Assembly: GCA_949358305.1 (NCBI GenBank) | Contig: OX442315.1 | Location: forward strand, 13,108,427 to 13,172,426 | Source: Strigamia acuminata | Lineage: Eukaryota > Arthropoda > Chilopoda > Geophilomorpha > Linotaeniidae | Length of the DNA: 64,000 nucleotides | Reading direction: 5' to 3' | Part shown: one piece after another, positions 35,172 through 46,432 of the stretch | Layout: each line of letters starts with the position of its first letter | How positions within the stretch are numbered: the stretch's first letter is position 1 | Translations under genes and position numbers: made by a program | Notes under the pieces: generated by a model | Database searches by the model: none | The model's input: the letters and a program-made list of their open reading frames with translations, nothing else | What the model was told of the DNA's origin: nothing

Positions 35172-36150
35172 AAATTATGCTAATATCTCTTTGGTCCCCT
35201 TAATTTTGTACAGGTGCCCCCCAAAAATCTAGAATAAATCTTGTTCTTTTCAATGTAAGACATGCTTTTATTTCGTGAACCCAACCAACAGTAAAATCAG
35301 TAATTATACGCATCATTTCATCAAAAATATTGCAAATCAACTTTATAAACTTTCCAAGAGAATATTTTGTTGTAATAAACAACAATTTAAATTTAAATTT
35401 TCTTTTTTTTAATAAACTTGACAAAAACCAGTTCTCTTGAAGGTTAGATGCAATCAATTGAGAAACAAATTAAAAATGAATCAGCATTAATTCACTATTG
35501 CTAAGATACGTATGAAACAAACATTAGCAAGTCACAGTAGAACGAAAGAGCTACTCCTACTACCAGTATCTTAATCTTCTACCTACAGGATTAGTATTTC
35601 ATTATGATGCTAGTAATTTCATGCAGGTTTGTAAGGTAAGAAAAATTGAGTAGCATAGTGTCGTTAGCTAAACTGTAATGTAAAGAATAAGTCAAAATCG
35701 TTGTGGTTTCTTGTTGTAATCAAAATTTCAAGTCATAGCCCACTAGCTGCAATTGAAAAGTCATTCAAACAGTATATAAATTTTAAACAATATATTTCTA
35801 ACCTAATTTGGTGCCATTTGTTGTGATCAGATAGGATAATTTCGATCAAACTTAAAAAATGGCGATTGATTTAATCGGCTTTCAGTCACAGTGGACATGC
35901 GCAATACATTTAAACAACAAGGCCCAATGTTGCAATTTTAAGGACGTTTTTAGAGCATGCTACAAGCATGAGTTTTTGGGGTCTCTTCATTTCATTGCCC
36001 TACATTTCGTTACCAATCATTTCGGCACCGACTATTTTGCCCCGGGGGGTTGATTTGTTTAAAAAAACTGGCAATGTTAAGTTCGTGGAGGGAGGGTCAA
36101 GAAAGGAAAGAAAAAAAACCCTTCAACGTGAGGTGGACTGAGCCTACTAG
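35172..36150. other. Spacer, nothing recognised
   Basis: A+T-rich sequence without a convincing exon. Words such as CATTTCGTTACC and ATTTCGGCACC near 35990-36030 recur inverted near 36958-36985, so an outer repeat may enclose the foldback element that follows. Confidence 0.4.
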
Positions 36151-36941
36151 CCCGCACCCATGTGTATTGGGCGGCTTGTATTTTTTGATGTTGCAAAAAA
36201 GAAAATCGTAAATTTCGTACTCAAAAAAAAGTTTTTAATCAAAATAAATAAATGCAACGTGTAGAACAAACATTGGGCTTTATTTTAAAAAAAAATAAAA
36301 TTTTAACTTAAGTGGGCCAAAAATTATGGCCATTTGAATTTGCGCCACTTGGCACAAGTGTATTGGGCCACCAGGCTAATTGCCTCAAGTCAGTTGGGCC
36401 GGCAGAAAAAGCTTAGCACCACATCCAAAAAATCACATAAAAAACTGGTTTCTTCAGAAAATCATTGTTTAATTGAACAATACATTTCAATATTTTGTTG
36501 GATAACCAAAATTTTGTATGTGAATGTGCAGGCCAAGTCAAAACCTACGTGTGATGGGTTTGGAAAACTGAGCAAATGAGTTGACTTTATGTTTAGAATC
36601 ATTTTCCTGCTGAAATATCCATGTTAAAGGCAGTTTATCATCTGCAAATAGAAGCCTAACAATCCTCCAACACTTTTTTATAAGTACATTGGTCCTTGAA
36701 ACCCTTAATTTAATGTTGTGGACCGATACACATACAGGAAACCATCCCCAAGCCATCCCAATAGTAAAATGGCTTGGGAATAGTTTTAATTTTATTTTAT
36801 TTTTAAAAATAAAGCCCAATGTTTGTTCTACAAGTTGCATTTATTTATTTTGATAAAAAACTTTTTTTTGAGTTCAAAATTTACGATTTTCTTTTTTGCA
36901 ACATCAAAAAATACAAGCGGCCCAATACACATGGGTGCGGG
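36151..36941. mobile_element. Foldback element with arms of about 150 bp
   Basis: The left arm starts CCCGCACCCATGTGTATTGG and is mirrored at the right end (36784-36941). The two arms pair over about 150 bp, including AACAAACATTGGGC and GTTGCATTTATTTATTTTG. No open frame of note; target duplication not resolved. Confidence 0.75.
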
Positions 36942-37514
36942 TTGTAAAAAACGTGGTGACGAAATGTTCAGCAACGAAATGACGCAAATTCCTGGCTCAT
37001 GGGATGGGGAAGAGGTTGTTCAACACATCTCTTAATGATGCTAATCTATCGTTACATTGTAAATTCTAAACATTTCCGTTGTTGATGCTGGTTTGTATTT
37101 CTGCTGCCAAGATTGTCCAGTTATATGTACTAAAAGAAAATTTCGCCATGTTTGATTTCCGTGACCCGCCTATGCTGTGGACCCTAGTCGTATAAATTTT
37201 TCTTTGTTAGTTTCAAGTTCAGCTCCGGATTGTGTGTTTTGACCAGTATCGACCGGGTGGTGCAAAAATTCATTGATCATGTTGTCAGAAAATACAGCTT
37301 ATGATTAAAATGAAGTGACATAATTAATTTAAAAAATATTTCAACCTTTGAAAAACAAGCGATCAAAGCTCTTATTCGAAACCCATGAAGTATACAGAAT
37401 ATAGATTATTCTGTGCCAACTCTATCTCCATCCCATCCCATGTTGACACAAAACGTCAATCAATTTTAGTAGCAAATTTTAATTTCAGCAGCAATTAGGA
37501 TAAACGACAATAAA
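36942..37514. other. Spacer and IR-F upstream region
   Basis: No gene seen. The region lacks the TATAAAACTATAAAA block found upstream of copies C, D and E. Confidence 0.4.
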
Positions 37515-40072
37515 ATGCTTGCAAATTATCATTTATTAGCACCACATTCATGTTACTGTTCAGTCTGATCCAGGTGGAGAAATCAAACAGTAAGTGCTAT
37601 TAGTTCATAATTACAACAAAATAAGAAACTATATTTTATAAATTGCTCGTTTCAGCATTGATTACTAATCACGTGTCATGTAAGGACATAAATCTTCAAT
37701 TGTCTAAATTTGAGCAAGTCATTGATAGTAAAAGAATAATGGTTGCTTATGAACAAAACAAGGGTATGTTTTTATCTGCCTAAATAGCATTATTACAGTC
37801 GAACCTTGTTATAACGACGGCAATATAATAGTTACCATATTTAAAAATGGCTTGGTTAGTTGGCTGGTTGGCCATGTTAAAAAATTTTAATAGAATGAAC
37901 TTTCGTTAACACGAACGAACTTTTCAGTTTCCTTGTGATTTGTTATATCGAGGCACAACTGACTAATAGTTTAATTCTGATAGCTAATTGCTTATCGGAA
38001 CTCTATCATCATTGGTGTGGAAAAATTGAGATTTCAACAAAACTGATGACAAATGCATCAACTTCTTATCCCGGCTCGAATTTTCAACTGCTGTTTATTT
38101 GGACTGACCATTACGACCAATGGAAACAAGTTAAAACATAAATTTAAACACTAATTTAAATTAGTTGAGATAAGAAAGTTAATTTCAGATTTGTTTATTT
38201 TCCAGTTATCCCAAAATTTATTAATTGAAAAAAAGATTATATTGTTTGTGGTTAAGAACAACGTGGAAAAGCAGTTAAATTTTTATCATAATTTGCAAGA
38301 TTTTATCATATGGCAGCAGAATTCAGTTTATGTGCTCTCATATTTTGAAGACAAAGTAAGACATCCTTTAAAATTAAACTCACATACTACTTATTGTGCA
38401 TCATCTTTTTAAACTATACAGACACACGAACTTTATAAATTATCCTATCAGCTTCATTTGAATATTTTCATAAAAACAAACTTGGAAATTATTTGTTTGC
38501 TCCAACAATGTCAATTCCACACGGTTTCAGAAGACAAGATATATTTGCAAAAAGATAATTTTACTATTGGCTTTTATCCAATAGTGGGTCTAAGTAACAA
38601 GAGCAGAATACCGTCAAAATTAAAACAAGTCCTGTAAATCCATCTGATGGATGATTTGTAATGCATCATTTCAAGCGGTTACACCATTGTCTTAATTAAA
38701 ACACACAGCAACTCTTATAAAAGAAGCTGTGTTATCCGGAGGCTGTTTTTCCACAGCCAATCAGTAGACGCCTCTTGTGTTTCTTCCATCCTTACGTGTC
38801 GTGCGTCCGGCGCTGTTTGGGCTTTCCCCTGCCCGAACTGTGCCCGTCCACTCTCACAAAATGTTTTTGAAATACATACGACACGTTGGCAAAACGTTGG
38901 CTAAACATTTTTAAAGCAGTAGTAAAAATAGTGGAAAAATCAGTTAATACGTTAACATCCCTTTAGTGGAAAACCAAATTTAAATTTAGTGGGAAAAGTA
39001 TTTAAAAAAGAATGAGTAAAATTAGTAAGACAACAAGAATTATTTAGAGAGAAAACATAGTAAGTGGGAAAGTTAATATTTCTTTAGTGGTAATTTCTGG
39101 GAAATTAGTGGGCCAATAAATGGGACCCAAATATATTTAGTTTTGATGGTAATCTGCAAGTTCAGTAAATCTGTACTTGCATAAATATTTAAACATTTTT
39201 TTTTAAATACAGAAAATAGGACTTAATGCCATGGAAATGTCAGAAGAAGTAATGAATACCACCTTGGAGCTGCTGCCTAATTTACGGTACCATAACGTGC
39301 ATATAATTACAGCGACACTATATACCGATTAATTTACCTATAGTATTTTAAAAATGCAGTGTAGTAGATAAACCTGATAAGGACTACGGATCATATTTCG
39401 CTAAAATTCAATCTAAGGTATGAGTTGTGTTGTTTTCAAAGCGCAATTAAGTTTTTTGTAGTTCTCTACTAATTTTATACGGGGCGCAATATGTTAATAC
39501 AATAATAATAAAGTTTGAACCATCTGGTAGTGGTTTTAAACACTACCAGTAAATGCAAAAAGCTGTTAACTGGAGTGCTCTTTATTCAAGCAGCAAAGCC
39601 AGTTTAAAAGTTATGTTGGAGCTTTAAGAGCCAAAAAATTTCAATTCAGAAAAAATAATTAAATACACAACTAGTACATACAAACTTCATATGAGTCAAA
39701 GTCTGACACCATATAAACAAAAACAAAAATTTTCAGCAAAAAAAAATAAATAGGAAAAATAATTCCCTATTAAAGAAACAGCTTGTCCATAAATCCGTAT
39801 AGCCTTATGCCTCCGAGAGTTAAAAGATTATTTGTCCATGACCTTTGACTTTACTACTAGAAGTGCTTATTTTTTAGGATTTCAATACCGTGAAAAGCAT
39901 AATATATGGAATGACTCCAGGACGGAAGTTGAGTTTCGATTATGTTATCGTTCCCGTCATGACAGAAAATTTGGCATTTGCTATTCGTCGTGCAGAACGA
40001 GTAAACATTTTCCTTTGGCTCACGTATCTAAAGCCGTTTTCCACGTGGCTGTGGTTGTCTATTTCCATTATA

Positions 40073-40837
40073 CAGGGTGTCCTAAAAGTCTGGTTCCCTC
40101 CAAATATTTCCTGAGCAATTGCATTTAGGCCAACTTTGATGAAGCGATCGTATAGGAAGTTGGGTGAGAGCAATCCAATGACATCATCAAATTTGACCTT
40201 GAAGGCCATTTTCAAGGTCATTCACTTGCTAACTTCTAAACCAATCAGGTTAGAGAAAAAAAGTCAATTACAAAGTTGTAGAGCACCATCAAATTAATAC
40301 TATCCAATTTATCTTAGTCATTTTAAGTCAAATGTTTTCTTTTTAAAAACGAGGCAAATCAAAAAAAAAATCCACAAAGTGAAATTTTTTATTCTTGTGA
40401 TAAAATAATTATTGAGGCATGAAAAAAAGGCAGGGGTTTTTCTTGTTTACTTGCATAATAATGCACATTTGAATACGTTTATTTAAGTAATTCAGTATTT
40501 TTCTAATAAAAATTTAAGTATTGTCACAATGGCTGACTTTATTTCAGCTGATTTATCTTCTTTTTAAAAAGAAAACATTTAACTTAAGATGACTAAGATA
40601 AATTGGTTAGTACTAATTTGATGGTGCTCTACAACTTTGTAATTGACTTTTTTTCTCTAACCTGATTGGTTTAGAAGTTAGCAAGTGAATGACCTTGAAA
40701 ATGGCCTTCAAGGTCAAATTTGATGACTTCATTGGATTGCTCTCACCCAACTTCCTATATGATCGCTTCATCAAAGTTGGCCTAGATGCAATTGCTCAGG
40801 AAATATTTGGATGGAACCAGACTTTTAGGACACCCTG
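40073..40837. mobile_element. Mariner-like foldback element inside an IR exon (765 bp)
   Basis: Ends CAGGGTGTCCTAAAAGTCTG and its mirror, with arms that pair for about 250 bp, and TA on each side (40071-40072 and 40838-40839). No transposase. Its excision product would restore the IR-F exon 8 reading frame exactly. Confidence 0.88.
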
Positions 40838-40917
40838 TATATTTCATATATTTAATTCTGAAATTGATCATTGATCACTGCAAGAAGAAAATAATTTCAG
40901 GTAAGTTTACACAACAA

Positions 40918-41305
40918 CCCAGGTAGCATTATATATTGGCTTAACATTGGCCCAATATTGGCCAAAGTATTGGGCCAATATTGGGATACAATATTGGGCC
41001 AATTTGGCGTTTCGACATTGGGCCAATATTGTATCCCAATATTGGCCAATCGATGGCTGCCTACCGATAGCCAATATTGGCTAACAATTGGCTAGTTAAT
41101 ATTAGGCCAATATTGCCAGCCAATATCGGGCCAATATTGGGTCAGGCGTGGCTAGCCAATATTGGCTTGCCAATCCATTGACAACATTGGGCCAATATTG
41201 GATTCACAATATTGGCCAATATTTGTGGTTGGTTATATTGGCCAATAGATGCCCAAGATACCCGTCATTGGTCCAATATTGGCCCAATATATAATGCTAC
41301 CTGGG
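40918..41305. mobile_element. Inverted-repeat element built of CCAATATTGG words (388 bp)
   Basis: Terminal repeats CCCAGGTAGCATTATATATT and mirror (ending GCTACCTGGG) enclose about 340 bp in which CCAATATTGG, ATTGGCC and close variants recur many times in both orientations. It lies in intron 8 of IR copy F; copy C shows the empty site (ACAACAAATAACC). The target duplication appears to be two or three A. Confidence 0.8.
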
Positions 41306-42533
41306 AAATAACCATTCACGGTTGAATTTATTTTTACACATCTTGTGTCTAACTTGTGTGTATCAATTTTTACGGCAGGCACCAGACGCCAAAATTATCA
41401 AAACTTACCCAACGCTACAATTCTGATAAAAATACTTTCTTCATGATAATTTTTTTGGCTTACAACGCATTGCTGTATTCATCATTTACTTTGACAACAA
41501 CGCGCGAACGACACGAAAATATACAAGATTTACTTGCTGATTTAAAAGTTAAATTTTTCTCCGATGAAAATTTTTACGGCTATAATCTTATCAAGGTATT
41601 TCAAGTTTATCTACGTAATCATCAACTTGATCAGAAGGGATTAACTGTTGAAACATTAATGGTTATAGGAACAAAAAACACCGCTATTGATCGATATGTG
41701 GAAACGGATGAAGGCAAGTCCGAACGAGGGCAAAACTACTAATACGGAACAGAAAGAAATTCTATTAAAAAATCAACACAATGCTATAATAGACTCGCAC
41801 ATGTGGTTGCAATTTTTATTTAAAAACAACTGTACTATCGCTATAGTAGAAATTCCTCTGCCTTTCACCCGGCATTTTGTTTTCTTGAAAAGATCAAAAT
41901 ATGTGGAAACATTTAACCAACAGTGAGTAATTTAAAAAACATATTTGATATTCCTACAGTACAGTAAACCTCCTCTAGACCGTACATCAGCAAATCCACT
42001 TGCCAAAAACCGCCCAAACTACAGTTTGCACCCATGCTTTGATGCTAAATTCAAACTGTACATCACATTCTACACGTGCATTTAACATTTAAAAATAGTT
42101 ATGTTCTCGTGTTCTTAATGGGATAACTGGAGTGCCTTGTCCAGAGAGAGTTTACTGTATTTGCATATTGATGCACTAAAACTAAAGTGAATGGTTATAT
42201 GTTTCAGTCTTTTACGATTAAAGGAATGTGGAATCCTACAGAAATTAAATTTGAAGTACGAAATAGAATCTCTATGTCCTACAAATGTCAATGGTGTAAA
42301 ACCTATCTCGATTTATCTAACTTTTGTAGCTTTCATTATTTTGTTTGCTGGTATTTTATTTTCAGGATTGGCAATCTTAATAGAAATTGTCTATTACAAA
42401 TACTGTAATTAATGCTTAATAACAATGCCACGATGCTATTAATACAGTATTCTTAGTATAATAATCACACCTACTGCATGCACATTTGAAATGGTTGTTC
42501 TCTTTCATAATTTGCATGTTTATCAACATTGTA

Positions 42534-42667
42534 AAGGGTGTCCCAAAATTAACGCAAGATTTGAATTTGCCGCCATTTGTGCAGTAAATTGTTGGCAACC
42601 CACCAAAAAGACTAAAAACTGTGTTTTCTATTTAATTCAAATCTTGCGTTAATTTTGGGACATCCTT
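42534..42667. mobile_element. Short mariner-like MITE (134 bp)
   Basis: Inverted termini AAGGGTGTCCCAAAATTAAC and mirror, TA on both sides (42532-42533 and 42668-42669). The 3' flank of copy E (near 34120) shows the empty site ATTGTATTAATAAATG. Confidence 0.85.
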
Positions 42668-42898
42668 TATTAATAAATGTTACCATTGCTCATATCTGGA
42701 AGACGATTTTATTAAAATTTGAATCAATTTGTATAATGTCACCAAAACTATAGTGTAGTATAGTCTTTATCTTATTTCTTATTGGATTCAATAAACGAGT
42801 AAAAGTGAAAATGAGTCATAACCAATGTTGTTTGGAATACTAATAAAACTGTCAAATTATAAATATTGAGATGTAATGTTGCTTTCATGCCACTTGCT

Positions 42899-42989
42899 CA
42901 GTGGCGGATCTAGCACCCGGCTATTGGGGCTTGAGCCCCGGGCCCCCAAATTCTAGGGGGCCCCCGAGACTCTGGGCCAGGTACTAAAG

Positions 42990-43022
<33 letters not shown>

Positions 43023-43126
43023 GCTAAAAAAAAGAAAAAAGAAGAAAGGTCGCGAAAAAATTTTGAGAAAGGGGCCCCGAAAAAACCTCAAGCCCCGGGC
43101 CCCCGAAAAGCTAGATCCGCCCCTGC
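42899..43126. mobile_element. hAT-type MITE (228 bp, 8-bp duplication)
   Basis: Termini CAGTGGCGGATCTAGC and GCTAGATCCGCCCCTG are mirrored, and the element is flanked by the exact 8-bp repeat CACTTGCT (42891-42898 and 43127-43134). The interior holds CCCCGGGCCCCC palindromes and a long A run. It interrupts the 3' flank of IR copy F. Confidence 0.88.
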
Positions 43127-43476
43127 ACTTGCTGTTTGTCTACAACACTGCAATAATGTTTTGCTGTGCTAAAACGATAAAACACTGCCTCTTGAGCTGA
43201 CAAGTGAGTTGAATGTTGCTCGTGTCTTTTTCCTCATAAAAACTTCAATAAATCAGTAAATCAGAAGACTTTTGGATTCTGTTTTTTATAATCGGTAAAA
43301 GTATCAAATCGAGTCTAAATGTGTCGAGCCATAAATCCCTCTATTGACAATTAAAGAAAGTTGTCAGAAATGCCTGGCGTAGGTGATACGAGCAAGCAAA
43401 TATATCGTCACATTACTGATATTTAAAGAACAAGACTTAATTTTAATCTTAAGAAAAAAATAGTCTAACGATAATT

Positions 43477-43549
43477 ATGCTTGCAATTTATAATACAGCT
43501 ACAAGCTGAATATTGCTGTTCAGTTTGAACCTGAAGAAGACATCATACA
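43477..43549 (+). pseudogene. Ionotropic receptor-like copy G, exon 1 remnant
   Basis: A 73-nt block, exactly the family's exon 1 length, reads MLAIYNTATS then TGA, then ILLFSLNLKKTSY, and is followed by a GT. It matches the signal exon of copy B. No further IR exons are found downstream before the WAP gene, so this is a dead relic at the end of the array. Confidence 0.7.
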
Positions 43550-44304
43550 GTTGGTGCCACCATATTCATAATTGCAGCTAAATTTAAAAATTAATTCATC
43601 AAAATAATAACCATAAATTTGAATTTGATTACCGTAAATTCAAATTCAAATGAAAAATTATCACAAAATTAAGGAAAGTCTATGGAACTATATTTCATAT
43701 CCTCAGGTACTCACACTAAACAGAAAAGAAAAAAATTAAATTAAATGGAAAATGAAAATTCCTACCTTTGTTCAACATGATCTGAATTCACAGCAGGTTT
43801 GTCCATCTCTTCAACTAAATGCAAGTTTTACCACGTTTTACTACCATGTTCAGTTCAGGTCTCGGATGCAAGTGTGATCTCATTACACGATTCGTTGCTT
43901 TGTGTATCAATGACGAATCCAATCAGCCATAATTAACTGTATAAACATAAAACATAAAATAAAATATGTCCTTTCATTGAGTATAATTCAAATATTACCT
44001 GTGATGAGTGCGAGATCTTCCGAAAACATCTTGAGCGGATCCAAACACCATAACACGGAAACGGAAGCTCCGCGCAAGACAACAGCGCCGTCTCCTGACA
44101 GAAAGCTTAATTTTTCAACACAAACCCAAAGCTACGTAAAAATTGTAAAATTTGTAATTCAATTTTTCGTGACATGTAAAACGATTGCAACACGCTATTA
44201 TTTAATTCCACACCAATACTAAATCCAAATATACATCAATTATGGTAAACTACTTTATGGCTACCATTAATAGATATAAATTTTTAATTTTAATTTTATT
44301 ACAT
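43550..44304. other. Spacer, no gene recognised
   Basis: A+T-rich. An 81-codon frame at 43977-44222 has no recognisable domain and no splice context and was not called. The 3' side holds the WAP gene's downstream region (minus strand). Confidence 0.45.
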
Positions 44305-45189
44305 TTAGACTTTAAGTTTGCGTTTTAAACTTCTAAAAAACACATCTTCCGAACAGTAATAATTGCAGTCATCAAATTTACAACACATGTCTCTCACACC
44401 GCAATCCTTATCAGAAAAACATCGTTTTGCCCCAGCAGTCACCAACTCATCAGGCGCTGGACAAGTTCCAAGACTCAAACTGCGCGGTGGCGAACATTTC
44501 TTTCCAGTTTTACCATCACAACAAACCTACAAAAAAATATTAAAACATCAATTAAATTATAAAAAATAAAAACAAATTTTTTTTTTACCTCATTTCCAGG
44601 ACATTGGTTATTCGAACTGCAATAAATCGTCGCTTTGGGCCATTCAAAACTCGGACAAAGCCCATCAGGTTTATTTTGTAAATTAAAACAATTGGTCTCG
44701 CCTACCACACAATACGAACTACAATCCCCGAACGTATTGCTCGGACAGCACTTTAACCCGCCATTTCCACAATTAGCATCGGTATAACATTTAGTTTGGT
44801 TTGGAACTGTTCCATAATAAATAGAACGTGCGGGACAAGTTAAATATCGTTTGGATCCATTGATATCGGAGCAAAATTTCAACTGAGGATCAGCTCCAGC
44901 AGCACAGCAACGACGTCCGCCTTCGCATTCACGGTCGGTCAAACACGAGTAAAAGGAAGGATTAATCAATGTAGTCGGACAGGTACCGAATTTTGGTACG
45001 AGGCACTTGGAATTTGGAAAATCTCCGCCATTTTGAGTCTGTCCAATTACCACTATTTGACCATTTGGACTCTGTCCAATTGCCACTAGAATGAAAACAA
45101 GGTATGAAGTACAGAACTTGTATATTACGTGTTAATTACATACCTAAGTGATAAATTGCAAAGAGCAGGATTTCAACTGTTAGCAGCAT
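44305..45189 (-). CDS. Secreted protein with four WAP domains
   Basis: Three exons on the minus strand: 45189-45144, 45085-44589 and 44526-44305 (TAA), 254 aa in frame. The first 18 or so residues (MLLTVEILLFAIYHLVAI) form a signal peptide. Four whey-acidic-protein (four-disulfide core) units follow, recognised by a CP start, the central CC pair and cysteine spacing: about residues 39-83 (TCPTTL...RRCCAAG), 88-135 (LTCPARS...LKCCPSN), 146-188 (LCPSFEW...EVCCDGK) and 196-238 (TCPAPDE...DMCCKFD). The third unit is completed only by joining exons 2 and 3, which supports the splice. WAP proteins are secreted protease inhibitors or antibacterial factors; which role applies here is not shown. It is transcribed divergently from the defensin-like gene 437 bp away. 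Confidence 0.85.
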
Positions 45190-45626
45190 GTTGACTGTCA
45201 GCTGAAGTCATCTGCCAACAAAAGAGATCGTTTTATAGTTTAACGATGCATTAATTACGTATAATCTTACTTGGAAATGTATTTTGATTTTATAGTTTAA
45301 TCCTTTATTGCTATGGAGAAGAAGAAATGGCGTTAGCTTAAAGAACAGTTAAACTTATGCTGTAATCTCAACTATAAATAATTAGTGTTGGCTTCTGTGC
45401 AGTTTTTTTCCCTAATTATAATAATTGAGGTGGTTTTGATTATTTTAAAATCATTCTTATTGTTAATAACAAGTTAATAAACTTTTATTTCATTAATTTT
45501 ATTTTTAGTGTTATCACTGTAGGATTTAATTGACAACTGAGTTATTCGAGCTTCGTGTCAAATTTATCATGATTAACGCACAAATTAATGATAAAAGTGA
45601 CAACATTTCGTTTATTTTTTACAAAA
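45190..45626. promoter_or_regulatory. Shared upstream region of the WAP and defensin-like genes
   Basis: A 437-bp A+T-rich interval between two divergent start codons. It must contain both promoters unless a distal one is used. I could not assign individual factor sites. Confidence 0.45.
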
Positions 45627-45906
45627 ATGGTAGTTTACAAGATGAAAACATGTGTATTTCTTTTGTTTCTTGGACTTGCACTTGTTTGTATACAAATTGG
45701 TAAGTAATCTTTATTTTATTCATTTTTATTTCAAATTTTGTTGAGTATATATATACATTTCAGCAAACACCTGCATTCAAGTGGAGAATAAAGAATATTT
45801 GTGCGTTGGTGGAAATCGAATGGATTGTATATTGCACTGTTTGGACGCGTATGGATTTCTTGAAGGTTTTTGTGTTGGTGGAGTTTGCACCTGCGGAATT
45901 TGCTAA
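45627..45906 (+). CDS. Small secreted cysteine-rich peptide, defensin-like
   Basis: Two exons, 45627-45699 and 45764-45906 (TAA), joined at GTAAGT / TTTCAG, 71 aa. Residues 1-24 are a hydrophobic signal peptide (KMKTCVFLLFLGLALVC). The mature part has eight cysteines. A CxxxC (CILHC), a GxC motif (EGFC) followed by a CxC (CTC), and a C-terminal cysteine fit the cysteine-stabilised alpha-beta fold with a gamma-core, as in arthropod defensins and related peptides. Fold and antimicrobial role are inference: the spacing before the first CxxxC is unusual. The neighbouring divergent WAP gene also encodes a putative defence protein. Confidence 0.7.
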
Positions 45907-46432
45907 TGTAAAACAAACTTCTAAAATGGCTTTAGAAAAATTGCTTGTTGTGAAAAAGATGAATATTTCTTCCGAAAACAATTAAGTAATAAAAACGATT
46001 CAGTTGCTGCAAAATTAAATTTTTTTTTTGATAAAACTTTAAAAAAATTAAATTTAGCTTGTGATAGACCAAAACAAAGTGTTGCTTCCATCGGGACATT
46101 AATACTTATGTAATAAAATCACATTTTGTCATTTGCTGCATTTCTAAATCAAGAAATTTCGCTGCTGCACATGTTTGGTAGTCGTAATCGCATTGCACCA
46201 AAACCCACAATAAAAAATCCAATAATCTTCACTTAGAATCACAAATAACACATGTTTTCAAATAGATTCTAAAAGATAATAAACAATAGGAAAAAGGTTA
46301 TAGGCTTCTATGCATGTCGTCTTTTTCATTCTACCATTATGAAGTGAAGACATACATATTTATTTTTCAATTTACTCCCACTTAACCCAATTCTGGAAAA
46401 TTTACCTGTTCTTTCTAGTTCTCAGTTTGAGC
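45907..46432. other. Spacer, 3' of the defensin-like gene and 5' of acyltransferase copy 1
   Basis: AATAAAA-type signals near 45988 and 46115. The segment 46185-46430 resembles 53580-53850 (GTCGTAATCGCATTGCA...), so the 5' flank was duplicated together with the acyltransferase gene. Confidence 0.6.

Larger units (their letters stand above)
37515..42412 (+). pseudogene. Ionotropic receptor-like copy F, transposon in exon 8 and frameshifted exon 9
   Basis: All 11 exons can be placed: 37515-37589, 37656-37763, 37984-38129, 38206-38355, 38422-38583, 39213-39286, 39360-39417, 39878-40072 joined to 40840-40900, 41376-41595, 41669-41922 and 42208-42412. Exon 1 from the aligned ATG is out of frame; only a later ATG (37550) is in frame, and it gives a very short leader. 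Exon 8 is split within the M1 helix codons by a 765-bp element with a TA duplication, and removing it restores exactly 256 nt. The exon 9 acceptor reads GG instead of AG, although CAG three bases on could serve. Exon 9 is 220 nt, with one A missing from a run, giving an early TGA. Exons 10 and 11 are open. A long intron 5 and intron 7 contain unrelated unique insertions. Confidence 0.75.

Noticed and set aside
671-42412. Gustatory or odorant receptor identity for the tandem family
   Set aside because: The family has a signal peptide, few helices, the pore-like LLYSSFTLTTTR block and a single C-terminal helix after an extracellular lobe. This fits ionotropic receptors, not seven-helix receptors.
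43977-44222. 81-codon frame between IR-G and the WAP gene
   Set aside because: No domain, no splice signals and no conserved copy elsewhere in the window.
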